From Coemansia sp. RSA 487 (Eukaryota; Kickxellomycota; Kickxellomycetes; Kickxellales; Kickxellaceae), in contig JANBRJ010000004.1 of assembly GCA_027577595.1 (NCBI GenBank), positions 124,001 to 188,000 on the forward strand: a stretch of 64,000 nt of DNA, given 5' to 3'. The notes under the pieces were generated by a model. The model made no database searches, was not told the DNA's origin, and worked only from the letters and a program-made list of their open reading frames with translations. The translations under genes and the position numbers were made by a program. Shown one piece after another: positions 22,080 to 33,719 of the stretch (its first letter is position 1; every line of letters starts with the position of its first letter).

Positions 22080-22907
22080 GAAGATGTTGTTTTTTTTGTT
22101 TGTTTAGAAAAGTGTGGTGGGTAATGAACAAGCTAGCTAGCCAGCCATTTCACTCGTTTCGCTGGATTAAGTTTATTTATATTCTATCGATAACCCATTC
22201 ATTATTTAAAGCGTCCGTTTTCTTGAATATATCGGTCGACTACAGATAAAAGTCCTCCATTTACAATTGAACTAAAATTCCCACGCAAGCAGCGGAAATG
22301 AAGGTGTTCATTATGGCCAGGCGTTCAAAAAAGACCATCCGGGAAAGAAAGCCGCATTATACTGGTTGCCAAATGCGGAAGGAGTGGGCCTTTGCAGTCC
22401 CACAATAACAGGAGCAGGAGGGTGGAGGAGACAATCCATTTGCAACCAGGAACTAGCCATTTTGGCCGGGAAAGCTCTTTTTGCGTTTTCTTTTGCGCCT
22501 GTTGTCTGTGGGAGGCGTGACTGTTTTTCGCAGCAGAATGAAGTGAGAGAAAACCTGCGGATGTTGGAACTTTTGCGTTCCTGTGGGGAAGGGGAGCATC
22601 TTGATGTCTCTCCTCTCCAACGAGCACCTGAGCTTTTATTTTTTTCTCTCTTCTGTATTGTGTTTTCCATCAATTGCTGCTAATATTACTCTATTCCTCG
22701 ACTTTTTTTGTTATCGTTTATCCGAGTCTTTGGCTGTAGCTTTATATCAGCCTGTGGCGCTAGAATACATACCTTATAGCTGGTAGGGGGAAGGACAAGT
22801 ACTGCAAACTTGGTGCTTTCCTGTACACCCGTGGCAAGTGGCATCGGTTCAATACAGCATTCATCTTCAAAGACTATTCGACCTTCACAGAAAGCAACAG
22901 CCGAAAC
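22080..22907. other. Intergenic region between kinase and carrier genes
   Basis: 828 bp without a supportable gene. The frame on the minus strand at 22311-22673 has no family features. It should include the terminator of the kinase gene and the promoter of the carrier gene. Confidence 0.45.
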
Positions 22908-24101
22908 ATGAGTGCAGCCTCGACTCCAGTCACAACGGCGTCTTCGACAACGACCACTGCTGGCCAGGGTCAAGGCAATAATATCTTATTTACCTGGTTT
23001 GCCGGAAGCCTGGCGTCGTGCGGTGCGGTAACATTTACCAATCCGTTTGAGGTGTGTATTTGCCAATTATTTGATGCGGAGAACGTGTGATCAAAGCAGG
23101 AAGCATTACTCCGCGTGTGCTCTTGGTGCTTCTCAATGTATGCATGGAAAGGACATTGTCTTTGATAGCTTTACGTGTGCCAATGTACTGATTTCCCCTC
23201 TTCCTCTCTGTTACTGCTTGTATAGGTGGTGAAGACCCGGCTGCAGCTGCAAGGGGAGCTTGCACGGGCAACGCCAAGCATGGCGAAGCCGTACCACAAC
23301 GTAGCACAGGCGTTCTGGGTGATCGGCAAGAATGAGGGGCTCCGCGGGCTGCAAAAGGGGCTGGGGCCCGGATACATGTACCAAATCATGCTGAATGGCA
23401 CGCGGCTAGGGTTCTATGAGCCGACAAAGAACCTCATGTACCAAGTGTTTGCTGGACATACAAGCGACGCATCAGGTAAGCAAGTGCTGCCGCTCAACGT
23501 GGCAGCCGGTGGGCTGTGCGGAGTGGCGGGCGCAGCGCTCGGGTCCCCGTTCTTCCTGGTCAAGACGCGGATGCAGTCGGCATCCAAGTTTGCGGCAGTC
23601 GGGTACCAGCATAACTATACAAGCGCTCTGGACGGGTTGCGCAGGATCTGGCGCGACGGTGGGGTGCGTGGCCTGTACCGTGGCATGGATGCTGCAATGA
23701 TGCGCGCAGGCGCGGGGTCGGCCGTTCAGCTGGCCACATACGACCAGTGCAAGACTTACATTGCGCGGAACCTGGCGCACCGAGGGCTCGACGGCAACAG
23801 CGCGATGACGCACTTTTTGGCTAGCATGGTGACTGGCTTTTTCGTGTGCACAGTCATGAACCCGTTCGACGTGGTTAGCACGCGCATGTACAACCAGAAG
23901 GCTGCGGTGGGCGTGGGCGGTGCTGGTGCCTTGTACAAGAACCCGTTTCAATGCTTTTACAAGACCGTGACGACCGAGGGGTTCTTCTCGCTGTACAAGG
24001 GGTTCCTTGCGCACTATCTGCGGCTAGGTCCACATACCATCCTGATGTTTGTTTTTGTCGAGCAGATCAAGGCGCTTGGCACCAAGTACTCTAGCAGATA
24101 G
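22908..24101 (+). CDS. OAC1: Mitochondrial oxaloacetate/sulfate-type carrier (two exons)
   Basis: Inner-membrane carrier of the SLC25 family. Exons 22908-23051 and 23226-24101 (intron 174 nt, donor GTGTGT, acceptor TATAG, phase 0) give 339 residues. The join restores the first carrier signature NPFEVVKTRLQLQGE; the other two are SPFFLVKTRMQS and NPFDVVSTRMYNQ. Further OAC1-like blocks are LQKGLGPGYMYQIMLNGTRLGFYEP, LYRGMDAAMMRAGAGSAVQL, and LYKGFLAHYLRLGPHT. These segments resemble yeast Oac1 closely, so transport of oxaloacetate, sulfate or related anions is expected. A 25-residue Ser/Thr-rich N-terminal leader precedes the first helix. Confidence 0.9.
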
Positions 24102-25189
24102 AACTATAGAATCACTATCCCAACAGATCTGGCAAACAAAAAATGAAGCAAGTGTGAGCTTGGAAAATGTGCAAGGCCAGACCAGATCTCCCGCTCCTTT
24201 GTTGGAGTGTGGGTCAGCTGAGAGCTGATCTTGTGGAAACCAGCTACACACATGACCAAGGAAATCTACGTCCTCTTTGCCGGTGTTCTGTTTGAGCCGG
24301 AACAAGCAGTGGGCGGCGTCTGGTTGTTGTTTTTTGGCGCTCTGACTTGACGAGGAGAATCCCGCACGCAGGCCAGAACCCAAGCCACTCGCTGGGTAGA
24401 GCGAGGTTAGGCGCTGGGTGTCTGGGTTTTGTGCGTGCCTCAATTCGATGTTCTGTCCAGCATGCTGCGGCAATTCCACTTTCCTCATCCTCAGGTCACA
24501 CGGAACAAAGAAGTATCAGTCATTGCCGAAACCGCAAGCGTATGAAGTAAATTAATGCTGGTCAGGTGAGCTAGCCATGGTTTGATGGCCACTCTGCGCT
24601 TCTTTGACGGAGCCAAATGCCATCAAAGCCCCCACACAGGCTCTGCTGCCACACGGACATGACAGAACAGAAGCAGCGAATAGCTAACAGCTGGAAGAAA
24701 CGCACAAAGCGCAAAGGAAAAAGGGACCTCTTTTTTCGGTCTGTAACGTGAGTGATGGAGCGGATTGCGTGCAGTCAAAAAGAAAAACCACACACATTCT
24801 CCTCTTTCGTCACAACCCCCTCCTCCTTTATGTGGAATAAAAAGGGGCAAACGGAATCATGCCAGATGGACAACTCTTTGGCCTTTCTCTTTCTCTTTCT
24901 CACATATATTTATATTTTATCTTTTTTAAAGAGCATCGTATTTTCCTGTATTCCACTTCAACAGTTTCTTGTCCTTTTTCACAAACATCGCTTATTCAGC
25001 TATAGCCCTTCTGTCATACCCGCCTCTCCTATATTTATACATATTGTAGCAGCAGCAGCAGCTGACGTGAGCATACATTAAGCTATCCCATCTCTTTCTT
25101 CTCTTTGCCAACATTATCTATATACTTGTGCTCTTCTTTTTGTACCAACTACACACTAAGCCTAGTTTATTCTTCTCTTCAAGCAAAAG
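24102..25189. other. Upstream region of the subtilase gene
   Basis: 1.1 kb without a supportable gene. It contains an AT-rich block (TATATTTATATTTTAT) near 24905 and a short GCA/AGC trinucleotide run at about 25047-25062. Pyrimidine-rich sequence leads to the ATG at 25190. Confidence 0.45.
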
Positions 25190-26479
25190 ATGCGCCTTGT
25201 CAGCACAATCACCATTGTTGTTGTGGCAGCGCTTGCAAGCTCGGTGTCTGGAAGCCCAGTGCGCAGCACCGTCGTCAGCACTGCACCGCTCCTCTCCAGC
25301 TACGACTCTGAGAGCATCCAAGATAACTACATCGTCGTACTCAAGGACACTGCGGCGGCATCTGGCCAGCAAGCGCTGCAGAACCACTTTACGTGGCTCA
25401 CCAGCGACATCCAGGAGGCCAACGCACGTGCCCCGGCGTTCCAGGACGCCAACAAGGTCAACCACGTGTACAGGGACGCTATCGTAGGCTATGCCGGAAA
25501 ATTCGAGCCAGCGATCCTGGACCGCATCCGCCGGTCGGGAGACGTGGCGTACGTCGAGAGAGACTCGACAGTGTATGCGCTAGAGACTCAGCACAACGCG
25601 CCATGGGGCCTTGCGCGCATCTCGCACCGCCAGCCGCTGGGCTTTGGCACCTTCAACAAATACGTGCATGAGCCTAGCGGTGGTGAGGGCGTCACTGTGT
25701 ATGTAGTGGACACTGGAATCAACATCGACCATGTGGACTTTGAGGGCCGCGCCAAGTGGGGTAAGACTGTGCCCCTGAACGACGTTGACGAGGACCGCAA
25801 CGGCCACGGCACGCACGTCGCCGGCACAATCGCTGGCAAGCGCTACGGTGTGTCCAAGAGCGCGCATGTTGTTGCCGTCAAGGTGCTTGGGTCGAACGGA
25901 TCTGGATCTATGTCGGACGTCGTCATGGGCGTCGAGTTCACTGTCAGCGAGCACAAGAAGGCTGTGGCTGAGGCCAAGCGCTCCGGCAAGCCGCACCGCG
26001 GCAGTGTTGCCAACATGAGTCTGGGTGGCGGACTGAGCCGTGCGCTGAATCTTGCTGTCGACGCTGCTGTGCGCTCGGGCGTACACTACGCCGTGGCAGC
26101 CGGTAACGATAACCGTGACGCCTGCGACTACTCGCCTGCCAGCTCTCCCAACGCCATCACTGTTGGTGCTACCACCATCACCGACGAGCGTGCGTGGTTC
26201 TCCAACTACGGAAAGTGCGTCGATATCTTTGCTCCTGGAAAGGATATTCTTTCGACCTGGATTGGCAGCCGCTACCAGACCAACACCATCTCTGGAACCT
26301 CCATGGCTAGCCCACATGTTGCCGGCCTTGCTGCTTACATTCTTTCGCAATCGAACTCGACGCTTACCGGCCCCGAGCTCAAGACCAAGATGTTCGAGGC
26401 TGCCACAAAGGGCGCTGTTGAGAACGAGGGCACTGGCAGTCCCAACCTGCTTATCTTCAACAGCCCTCCCAAGAACTGA
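25190..26479 (+). CDS. Secreted subtilisin-like serine protease (S8, proteinase K/cerevisin type)
   Basis: 429 residues: signal peptide about 1-21, inhibitor-I9 propeptide about 45-131 (YIVVLKDTAA ... YVERD), mature peptidase from about 138. The catalytic triad is D174 (VVDTGIN), H206 (NGHGTHVAG) and S371 (SGTSMASPH), with oxyanion N306 (AAGND). All the residues needed for activity are present. Fungal relatives act as vacuolar protease B or as secreted nutritional proteases; the short C-terminus and lack of a retention signal leave both possible. Single exon with ATG in AAAAGATGC context. Confidence 0.95.
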   Translation: MRLVSTITIVVVAALASSVSGSPVRSTVVSTAPLLSSYDSESIQDNYIVVLKDTAAASGQQALQNHFTWLTSDIQEANARAPAFQDANKVNHVYRDAIVGYAGKFEPAILDRIRRSGDVAYVERDSTVYALETQHNAPWGLARISHRQPLGFGTFNKYVHEPSGGEGVTVYVVDTGINIDHVDFEGRAKWGKTVPLNDVDEDRNGHGTHVAGTIAGKRYGVSKSAHVVAVKVLGSNGSGSMSDVVMGVEFTVSEHKKAVAEAKRSGKPHRGSVANMSLGGGLSRALNLAVDAAVRSGVHYAVAAGNDNRDACDYSPASSPNAITVGATTITDERAWFSNYGKCVDIFAPGKDILSTWIGSRYQTNTISGTSMASPHVAGLAAYILSQSNSTLTGPELKTKMFEAATKGAVENEGTGSPNLLIFNSPPKN

Positions 26480-28379
<1,900 letters not shown>

Positions 28380-29347
28380 AGGGTATGCCCTGAGCTCTTT
28401 ATTCTCCGCAGCTCCTTCACTTGTCCATGGGTGGGAAGCCCAATTTTTTCTTTCCTTTGCTTTATTTTCTTCTCCTTGCTTTTTGAGCTTGGGCGTTCTA
28501 AATAACATTTTGCTTCCCCTCTATCTACTATCTACTACAGCTATATATCGTAACCACCATGTTATGTTATAGCCAATCTGCAGCATTTGCGAGTGCAACG
28601 GATTTTGTCCTATCGACATCGTCCACATTTTGCAAACAATCGGCTGTATCTTTTTCTAGTGCTGAGATGTTATTGCATGAAAGCTGGAGCGCCGCAAATG
28701 TCAAATGCAAGCTGATGGTCAAGGATATCGATAGGGTTGTTTGTGTTTTGGCTTGTGAATCAATAGTATAATAGTATTTGCACAAAATAAAGGCCACGTT
28801 GCAAAAACGTAGCCTGCCACACGACAATATTCGATAGCTGTGTGAATGAGTACAGAACATCCAAGCTTGACAACCAAAGCTGTATTTATTTTTGGTTTTG
28901 GCACTACCAAAAAAGGGCAGGTGAGGCAGGCAAATCACAGCATCAGACATAACAGCTAGCCAATTGCCCAGTCGAAAACTTCCACCTTGTTTGCGGAGAT
29001 GTGATTGGCTGGTCACACAAACTAGATTCCTTCAACGCCAAGTCTTGCCTCCAAGCAAAAAAAAAAGCTTTAAACAGGGCAATCTGCCCCACTTTGTCTT
29101 TAGCCTTTCTCTTCTTCTCACACATTATTTTCAAAGTATTTAGCAGTTTGACTTTCGCTTGGTTTTTTATCTGTTAAAGCGCTGTAGTATATTTTTTCTC
29201 ACACTAAAGAAATCTAAACAACCGCCCTTCTTTCGCTTCGCCTACCCTACGCCGACCTCGCTGGTCATCCTTCTCTTGAATTTGCGTTTTCCTGCTTTGA
29301 GCTTGGCCATTTGTGCAATCGTAGATTAGCTTTTGCTCTAACCAACA
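28380..29347. other. Intergenic region upstream of the HAC1-like gene
   Basis: 968 bp without a supportable gene. T-rich polyubiquitin 3' flank, then AT-rich sequence; a pyrimidine-rich stretch at 29210-29310 leads to the HAC1-like start. Confidence 0.45.
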
Positions 29348-31018
29348 ATGAGCCGTGTTTCAAGCGCAACACCGCACGCAGCAGACAAAGTCGAGAAGGA
29401 TACCGGTATAGGTGCGGGCGTTGGTGCAAGTGAGCTCGAGGCAAGCGCAGGCGAAACCAGGAAGCGCAAGCACTCGACGGTGATCACGACATCAAGTGGA
29501 GACTTTGACCTCAGCCTGCTTGATCCGCCACGCCCTGGAAGGCCGCCCAGGACAGCGTCTCAAGACCCTGCGATGCAAGAGGCTCGCAAGCGTGCTCGGG
29601 TTCTGCGCAACCGCGCGGCGGCCCAGCACTCGCGCGAGAAAAAGCGCCATCATCTGGAGAACCTGGAGCAGGAGAACTCGGAGCTGCGTGCCAAGAACTC
29701 GGAGCTCGAGGAGCGTCTTAGCAGAGCTGAGGACGCCAACGCGGCGCTCTCGTCGAGGCTTGACACGCTTTCACAGCAGTTCCAGGGGCTCCAGTCACTA
29801 CTTCTGAATTCGCAGAAGCAGCACGTGCCCTCAAAGTCTGCGTCGTTGCCACTTCCTGGCGTAACAGCAGCGCAGCAGCAGCAGCACAGTCTTGCTACAT
29901 CTAGCATGCTGGATTGGAACTCGTTGGCAGTTTCTCCTCTCCATGCACCACTGGATGGCACCCAGACGTGCATGCGTTCCAGCGACTCGTCGTTCACCTA
30001 CACCAACGCCATAACCAACACAACATCATCATCGCAAAACACCTTTGCATCTGCAGCAGCGGGTACACCAACGCGGATTCCAGCAGCACTGGATGCTTCA
30101 CCCGCTTCCGCCCCAACCATCACACCCAGCTCGCCCCAGAATATCGTCTCCAGCGCAAACATATCGGACTCGTCGCTTCTAACAGCGATGACCGATGCGA
30201 TTGCCGCCACATCGCCCGGCTCAAAGCCATCGGCAGCCACGAGGATGCACACTTCCAGCGTAGCAGCGTCGTCAGATTTCTCCGGCAAGGACTTGTCCGA
30301 GTCAGCAGCACTCGAGCAGTCGGGAGCACACGAATTTCGTGTAGCACTTGATTCCCAGCAGCGGATGCCCTTGCCATGTACGGAGAATATCTACCGCAAC
30401 CAACGACTGCAAACGCAGTCTTTGGAAGCAACTCTGGAAGCGTATTCCTCAGCCAGCTCATCCAAGAACTGGGCGCAGCGGATGGCCAGCTTAGCAGTGG
30501 CGGTGATAGTGTCGGCATCACCACAGAGCAGCCTGCAATCGATATGGACGATGTTCTGCGCTTTATTGTGGATCATCAGTCAAAGTGGAGGCTCGATCAG
30601 CAAGCACCAAGTCTCGCGCATAGCGTGTGGGATTTTGGAGTACCCTCAGCAGCAGCAGCATCAACGTCGTCAAACCTCCGCTAACCGCCAGGATGGTGGA
30701 AGCGATATTATTGCGGCATTGCTGAACAAGAGCACCGGCACCTATGCTAGGAGCTGGACTACTATGCGCGCAACGGCTCGTCAGAATAACAATGTAAATG
30801 GCGTGGCTAGCCTTGCGCTCCTGCTCTCGTGGCTCAACTGTGGGTCACAGATCGGGGTGGCGTTGCGACGCGTGGTAGGTAGCGAGTCGGTTGATAAAGT
30901 CGGCACACTTGCTGCGGAGCTACTCGTGGCTGTTCGTTCAGGCAACAACCGTAGGCACCATCGCTTCCGCACTAGCGGCGCGGTCTGTAATAAACAAAAA
31001 CTGTTTTCACCGCCCTAA
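29348..31018 (+). CDS. HAC1: HAC1/XBP1-like bZIP transcription factor; unspliced frame
   Basis: The unspliced frame encodes 556 residues. The bZIP (basic region about 79-101, zipper about 104-150) contains RVLRNRAAAQHSREKKRHHLENLE, very close to yeast Hac1 RILRNRRAAHQSREKKRLHLQYLE. This makes it the unfolded-protein-response factor activated by the ER kinase-nuclease IRE1. A Ser/Thr/Ala-rich region follows. At residue 320 lies the predicted IRE1 intron (30306-30358). Removing it gives a 427-residue protein ending at 30684, with the acidic segment AIDMDDVLRFIVDH. Without splicing, translation continues to 31018 through a hydrophobic stretch about 379-411 (SLAVAVIV, MFCALLWII). ATG in ACCAACAATGAGC context. 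Confidence 0.85.
   Translation: MSRVSSATPHAADKVEKDTGIGAGVGASELEASAGETRKRKHSTVITTSSGDFDLSLLDPPRPGRPPRTASQDPAMQEARKRARVLRNRAAAQHSREKKRHHLENLEQENSELRAKNSELEERLSRAEDANAALSSRLDTLSQQFQGLQSLLLNSQKQHVPSKSASLPLPGVTAAQQQQHSLATSSMLDWNSLAVSPLHAPLDGTQTCMRSSDSSFTYTNAITNTTSSSQNTFASAAAGTPTRIPAALDASPASAPTITPSSPQNIVSSANISDSSLLTAMTDAIAATSPGSKPSAATRMHTSSVAASSDFSGKDLSESAALEQSGAHEFRVALDSQQRMPLPCTENIYRNQRLQTQSLEATLEAYSSASSSKNWAQRMASLAVAVIVSASPQSSLQSIWTMFCALLWIISQSGGSISKHQVSRIACGILEYPQQQQHQRRQTSANRQDGGSDIIAALLNKSTGTYARSWTTMRATARQNNNVNGVASLALLLSWLNCGSQIGVALRRVVGSESVDKVGTLAAELLVAVRSGNNRRHHRFRTSGAVCNKQKLFSPP
30306..30358 (+). other. Predicted 53-nt unconventional (IRE1-type) intron of HAC1
   Basis: Both cuts would fall after the third base of identical 7-nt loops CAGCAGC (30303-30309 and 30356-30362), fitting the IRE1 consensus CNG|CNGN. 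The first loop is closed by five perfect pairs, CGAGT (30298-30302) with ACTCG (30310-30314), extendable past one mismatch. The second has three pairs, TCC with GGA, a weaker stem. Between them ACACGAA and TTCGTGT (30328-30342) form a third hairpin. The length is 2 modulo 3, as needed to enter the downstream frame, and the piece carries that frame's in-frame TGA (30349-30351). No GT-AG intron of plausible size makes the same shift. Confidence 0.75.
30361..30684 (+). CDS. HAC1: Spliced-form C-terminal exon of HAC1 (second frame)
   Basis: 107 codons in the frame that the predicted IRE1 cut opens, starting with the Ala-Asp-Ala-Leu-Ala-Met-Tyr codons. Codon choice here is biased like neighbouring genes, whereas the overlapping unspliced frame uses ATA three times. 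It contains FLSQLIQELGAADG and AIDMDDVLRFIVDH, an acidic/hydrophobic mix as in activation domains, and ends at TAA 30682-30684. The same DNA is therefore read in two frames. Confidence 0.7.
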   Translation, partial: ADALAMYGEYLPQPTTANAVFGSNSGSVFLSQLIQELGAADGQLSSGGDSVGITTEQPAIDMDDVLRFIVDHQSKWRLDQQAPSLAHSVWDFGVPSAAAASTSSNLR

Positions 31019-31410
31019 GTCAGAGCAAATACCCCAAGCATTTGCTCTGCTTTTTTATATTCTTTCATAGCTCGCACTTTTCTGCACTTTATATTTTCTC
31101 TAATCAATAAGTGTCAATACCAACACCTGTTTTGAAAATGTGTTTTGGTTCAGGTGAAAAAAAGAGCTGAATTCTTGATTTGATTGGCAAGCTGTTTAAA
31201 AAATTTTTATCAAGTGTTGAAAAAAGCGTGCATTTTTCGTTTTCTTTTTCTTTTTTTTTTCTCATTTGATGCTTTGTTCTTGAAACAACCATCCTTTATT
31301 TGGCACATACACGTATCCTTTTTTTCTCGCATTAACACACCTACCTATATAATCAGGAGAGAGTATCAAAGGACATAGCAAGTTATCTGTTATTTATTTC
31401 ATATACAGCC
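31019..31410. other. Intergenic, T-rich
   Basis: 392 bp; T-rich tract at about 31235-31262. Terminator of the HAC1-like gene and promoter of the next; no gene seen. Confidence 0.45.
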
Positions 31411-33117
31411 ATGCAGACACGCGGATCCACTGTTAACACAGAAACCGGCGCAGTAAGCACACCGCCCGCCGAAACAGCCGAAGGGAAGAGGAGTACGAGT
31501 ACACGGTTGCGTTCAACACGCACCAAGAGCAAAGCTATAGCGGTATCGTCTGAGGAGGAAGGCGCAGAGCCACAATCAATGACACCGACCAGAAGATCCA
31601 CGCGGACGGCGGCGCGGAAGGCCACCGAGCTGATCCATGATGTTACAGATATCCTGAGCCCACGTAAGCGAACAGCAGCCAAGAAGGCAGAGAAGCAAAG
31701 CTCTGCAGATGATGAAGTCGTGGTGATGTCGCCGAGGAAGGTAAGCAGAGGAGCGACGACGCCACGTTCAACCCGCGGCGCTCGGAAGATTGACGACCCG
31801 GAAGGAGATGCCAGAGCGCCTGGGTCGCCTACGCCGCGCAGGCGTACGACACGTAGGACGGCCAGCGCGGATAGCTTAGCTAGCGCCACCAGCGCCGAAG
31901 ACGAAGGTATTGTTGAGGAGGTGAAGAAGACACTGGCGCGCCGTGGACGGCCACCCAAGGCAAGCAAGAACAGCGTGGATGACTCGACTGATAGCATGCT
32001 GGATCTTTTGCCACCGCCGCATCCTGATGTGGATAACGCGGCAAGGGCACTGGCGTCGCTGGCTGGCGGAACTCGCAGACAGGCCACAATATTGGCCCAG
32101 CAGCAGCATCAGCAGTCGCAGTCTTCAGGCCAATCCGTCGATGAGGGCTTCAAGACCCCACCCGAAAGCCCCCAAGTGGCAGCTGTGGGAGCTACAGAGA
32201 GCTCCAAGGACGAAGAGTATAGCTCATCAAAGGAAGGGGAAGATGAGACATTCGAGGATGCTGTGGACGAGATATCTGATCTCAGCGACATCGGTGACCC
32301 GCACTTCACGGAAATAATGAGCTCCAAGGCGGCGACGGCTGCGATATCTGCGGCAGGGAGCATGGCGGGCAGCGTCACAGGTGACTCAGATGTCGAAAGC
32401 GACGACGATGAGGCACCCGAGATGGTCACATCAAAGGCGCCTAGGGACAAGCAACCGAATGCCAAGGAGGCAAGCGATAACCAGGATGCGGTGGTTCCAA
32501 AGAGTACCGCTGGCAACGACGGGAAGCCAGAACAGTCCGCACGTGCGAAAAAGAGACGCCGTGCTCGTCACCGCAAGCGCGCAGTTGTGATGGAGGCAAG
32601 GAAGAGTGTATCTGCTGCGATGAGCGACCTGTCCAAGCGCCATGCGTTGATGGCCAGCACGCTGCCCTCAGACATCCCCGAGGAGCTGCGGCTGGAGCTA
32701 CACGAGAAGCTTGTGGTCGATCCAGAGAAGCTTCCAGCCAAGCGCTCCACTGCTGCAGTGGCAGCCGGCGACAAGCTCGACACATCGGTTCTCGAGCAGT
32801 TTGCGCAGCAGAGCAAGAATAAGCGCAGCAAAGCCGATGCAGAAACATTGCTGTCGGCTGAGCGGAAGCGTGCGCGCAAGGAAAAGAAGAAGAAGAACAA
32901 GAAGGACCGAGCATCGCGGGTTGTCTCTGGGATCAATGTCGTTGCGTCCCGGTCAGCATCGAAGACGAATCTACTTCAGACTTTGGCTCAAAGTGTCCCA
33001 GACTCGGTCCGCCGCTTTGCAGAGGAGAAGCACGGCGGCAACCGCGTCAAACGCTCCGACCCGCTTGTTGCCATTGCGCGCAGCAACAACCAGGCTGCAA
33101 TTAGCTTTTTTAAGTAA
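31411..33117 (+). CDS. Basic/acidic nuclear protein, UTP16 (BUD21)-like C-terminal region
   Basis: 568 residues, charged and largely disordered. N-terminal part is Arg/Thr/Ser-rich with TPRRSTR-type repeats and an AT-hook-like RRGRPPK near residue 175. Middle: acidic DEEYSSSKEGEDETFEDAVDEISDLSD. Then DVESDDDEAPEMVTSK, a basic KKRRRARHRKR, and SDIPEELRLELHEK, followed by Lys-rich tracts. The order 'SDDDEAPE ... basic ... LPEEL' recalls the Utp16/Bud21 subunit of the small-subunit processome, but yeast Utp16 is far shorter. I infer a nucleolar or chromatin-linked protein; the UTP16 link is weak. Single exon, clear ATG. Confidence 0.6.
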   Translation: MQTRGSTVNTETGAVSTPPAETAEGKRSTSTRLRSTRTKSKAIAVSSEEEGAEPQSMTPTRRSTRTAARKATELIHDVTDILSPRKRTAAKKAEKQSSADDEVVVMSPRKVSRGATTPRSTRGARKIDDPEGDARAPGSPTPRRRTTRRTASADSLASATSAEDEGIVEEVKKTLARRGRPPKASKNSVDDSTDSMLDLLPPPHPDVDNAARALASLAGGTRRQATILAQQQHQQSQSSGQSVDEGFKTPPESPQVAAVGATESSKDEEYSSSKEGEDETFEDAVDEISDLSDIGDPHFTEIMSSKAATAAISAAGSMAGSVTGDSDVESDDDEAPEMVTSKAPRDKQPNAKEASDNQDAVVPKSTAGNDGKPEQSARAKKRRRARHRKRAVVMEARKSVSAAMSDLSKRHALMASTLPSDIPEELRLELHEKLVVDPEKLPAKRSTAAVAAGDKLDTSVLEQFAQQSKNKRSKADAETLLSAERKRARKEKKKKNKKDRASRVVSGINVVASRSASKTNLLQTLAQSVPDSVRRFAEEKHGGNRVKRSDPLVAIARSNNQAAISFFK

Positions 33118-33719
33118 GCGCTCCTTGTGTGTCTTGCTCCTTTTCTCAGCTTGGGCACCAATAGGTTTAAAATTTATATATAAAGAGCAACACTCACTCC
33201 CCCTCCCCAGATGATTTTCTTGATTAATTGAAAAGAGCTATCCTTTCCTTTACTCTGCCAAACTTTTGCACCTTGTCACTTCTTGATGCCTTTTGATTCC
33301 TGAAAGCTCTCGTCTTTCTGCGTTCAAACATCTTTGTATTCTATACTTTTCGTTTTCTGTATGCTGTGCTGTCAAAGACTGCGCGCGCTATCTCCAAGAC
33401 TTTTGCATTTAATTTGCTGAGCTTGCTTCAACCGTTTTTTTGCTATTCCAGCTCTTGTAACCACGCTTGAAGTTGCATGCCTTGTTCCTGCTGCATGGCA
33501 ACGACCAGAAGGACACAGCGGGTCTCGAAGTTGCACTGGCAGCGCCGTCTATGCATTTCAAGAATTCACACACTAGCAACTAATTTATTCTGTTTTCAGC
33601 TGGCGCAGGGATTCGCAAACCCACCTGAACACACAGACACAAAGACTCTAGAAGCGTATTTATAGAAGACCATCAAGGATATTTATTTGCTGACAGCGAC
33701 ATCATAAACCAAGGGTCCT
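33118..33719. other. Intergenic upstream of the Elongin A-like gene
   Basis: 602 bp, pyrimidine-rich with no supportable gene; a 62-codon frame at 33477-33665 ends before the next start and shows no splice link to it. Confidence 0.4.

Noticed and set aside
30359-30396. Alternative IRE1 cuts at CAG|CAGC (30358) and CCG|CAAC (30396), a 38-nt intron
   Set aside because: The frame shift would also work, but CCGCAAC does not fit the loop consensus and no stem closes around it; the 53-nt pair has matching loops and a clear 5' stem.
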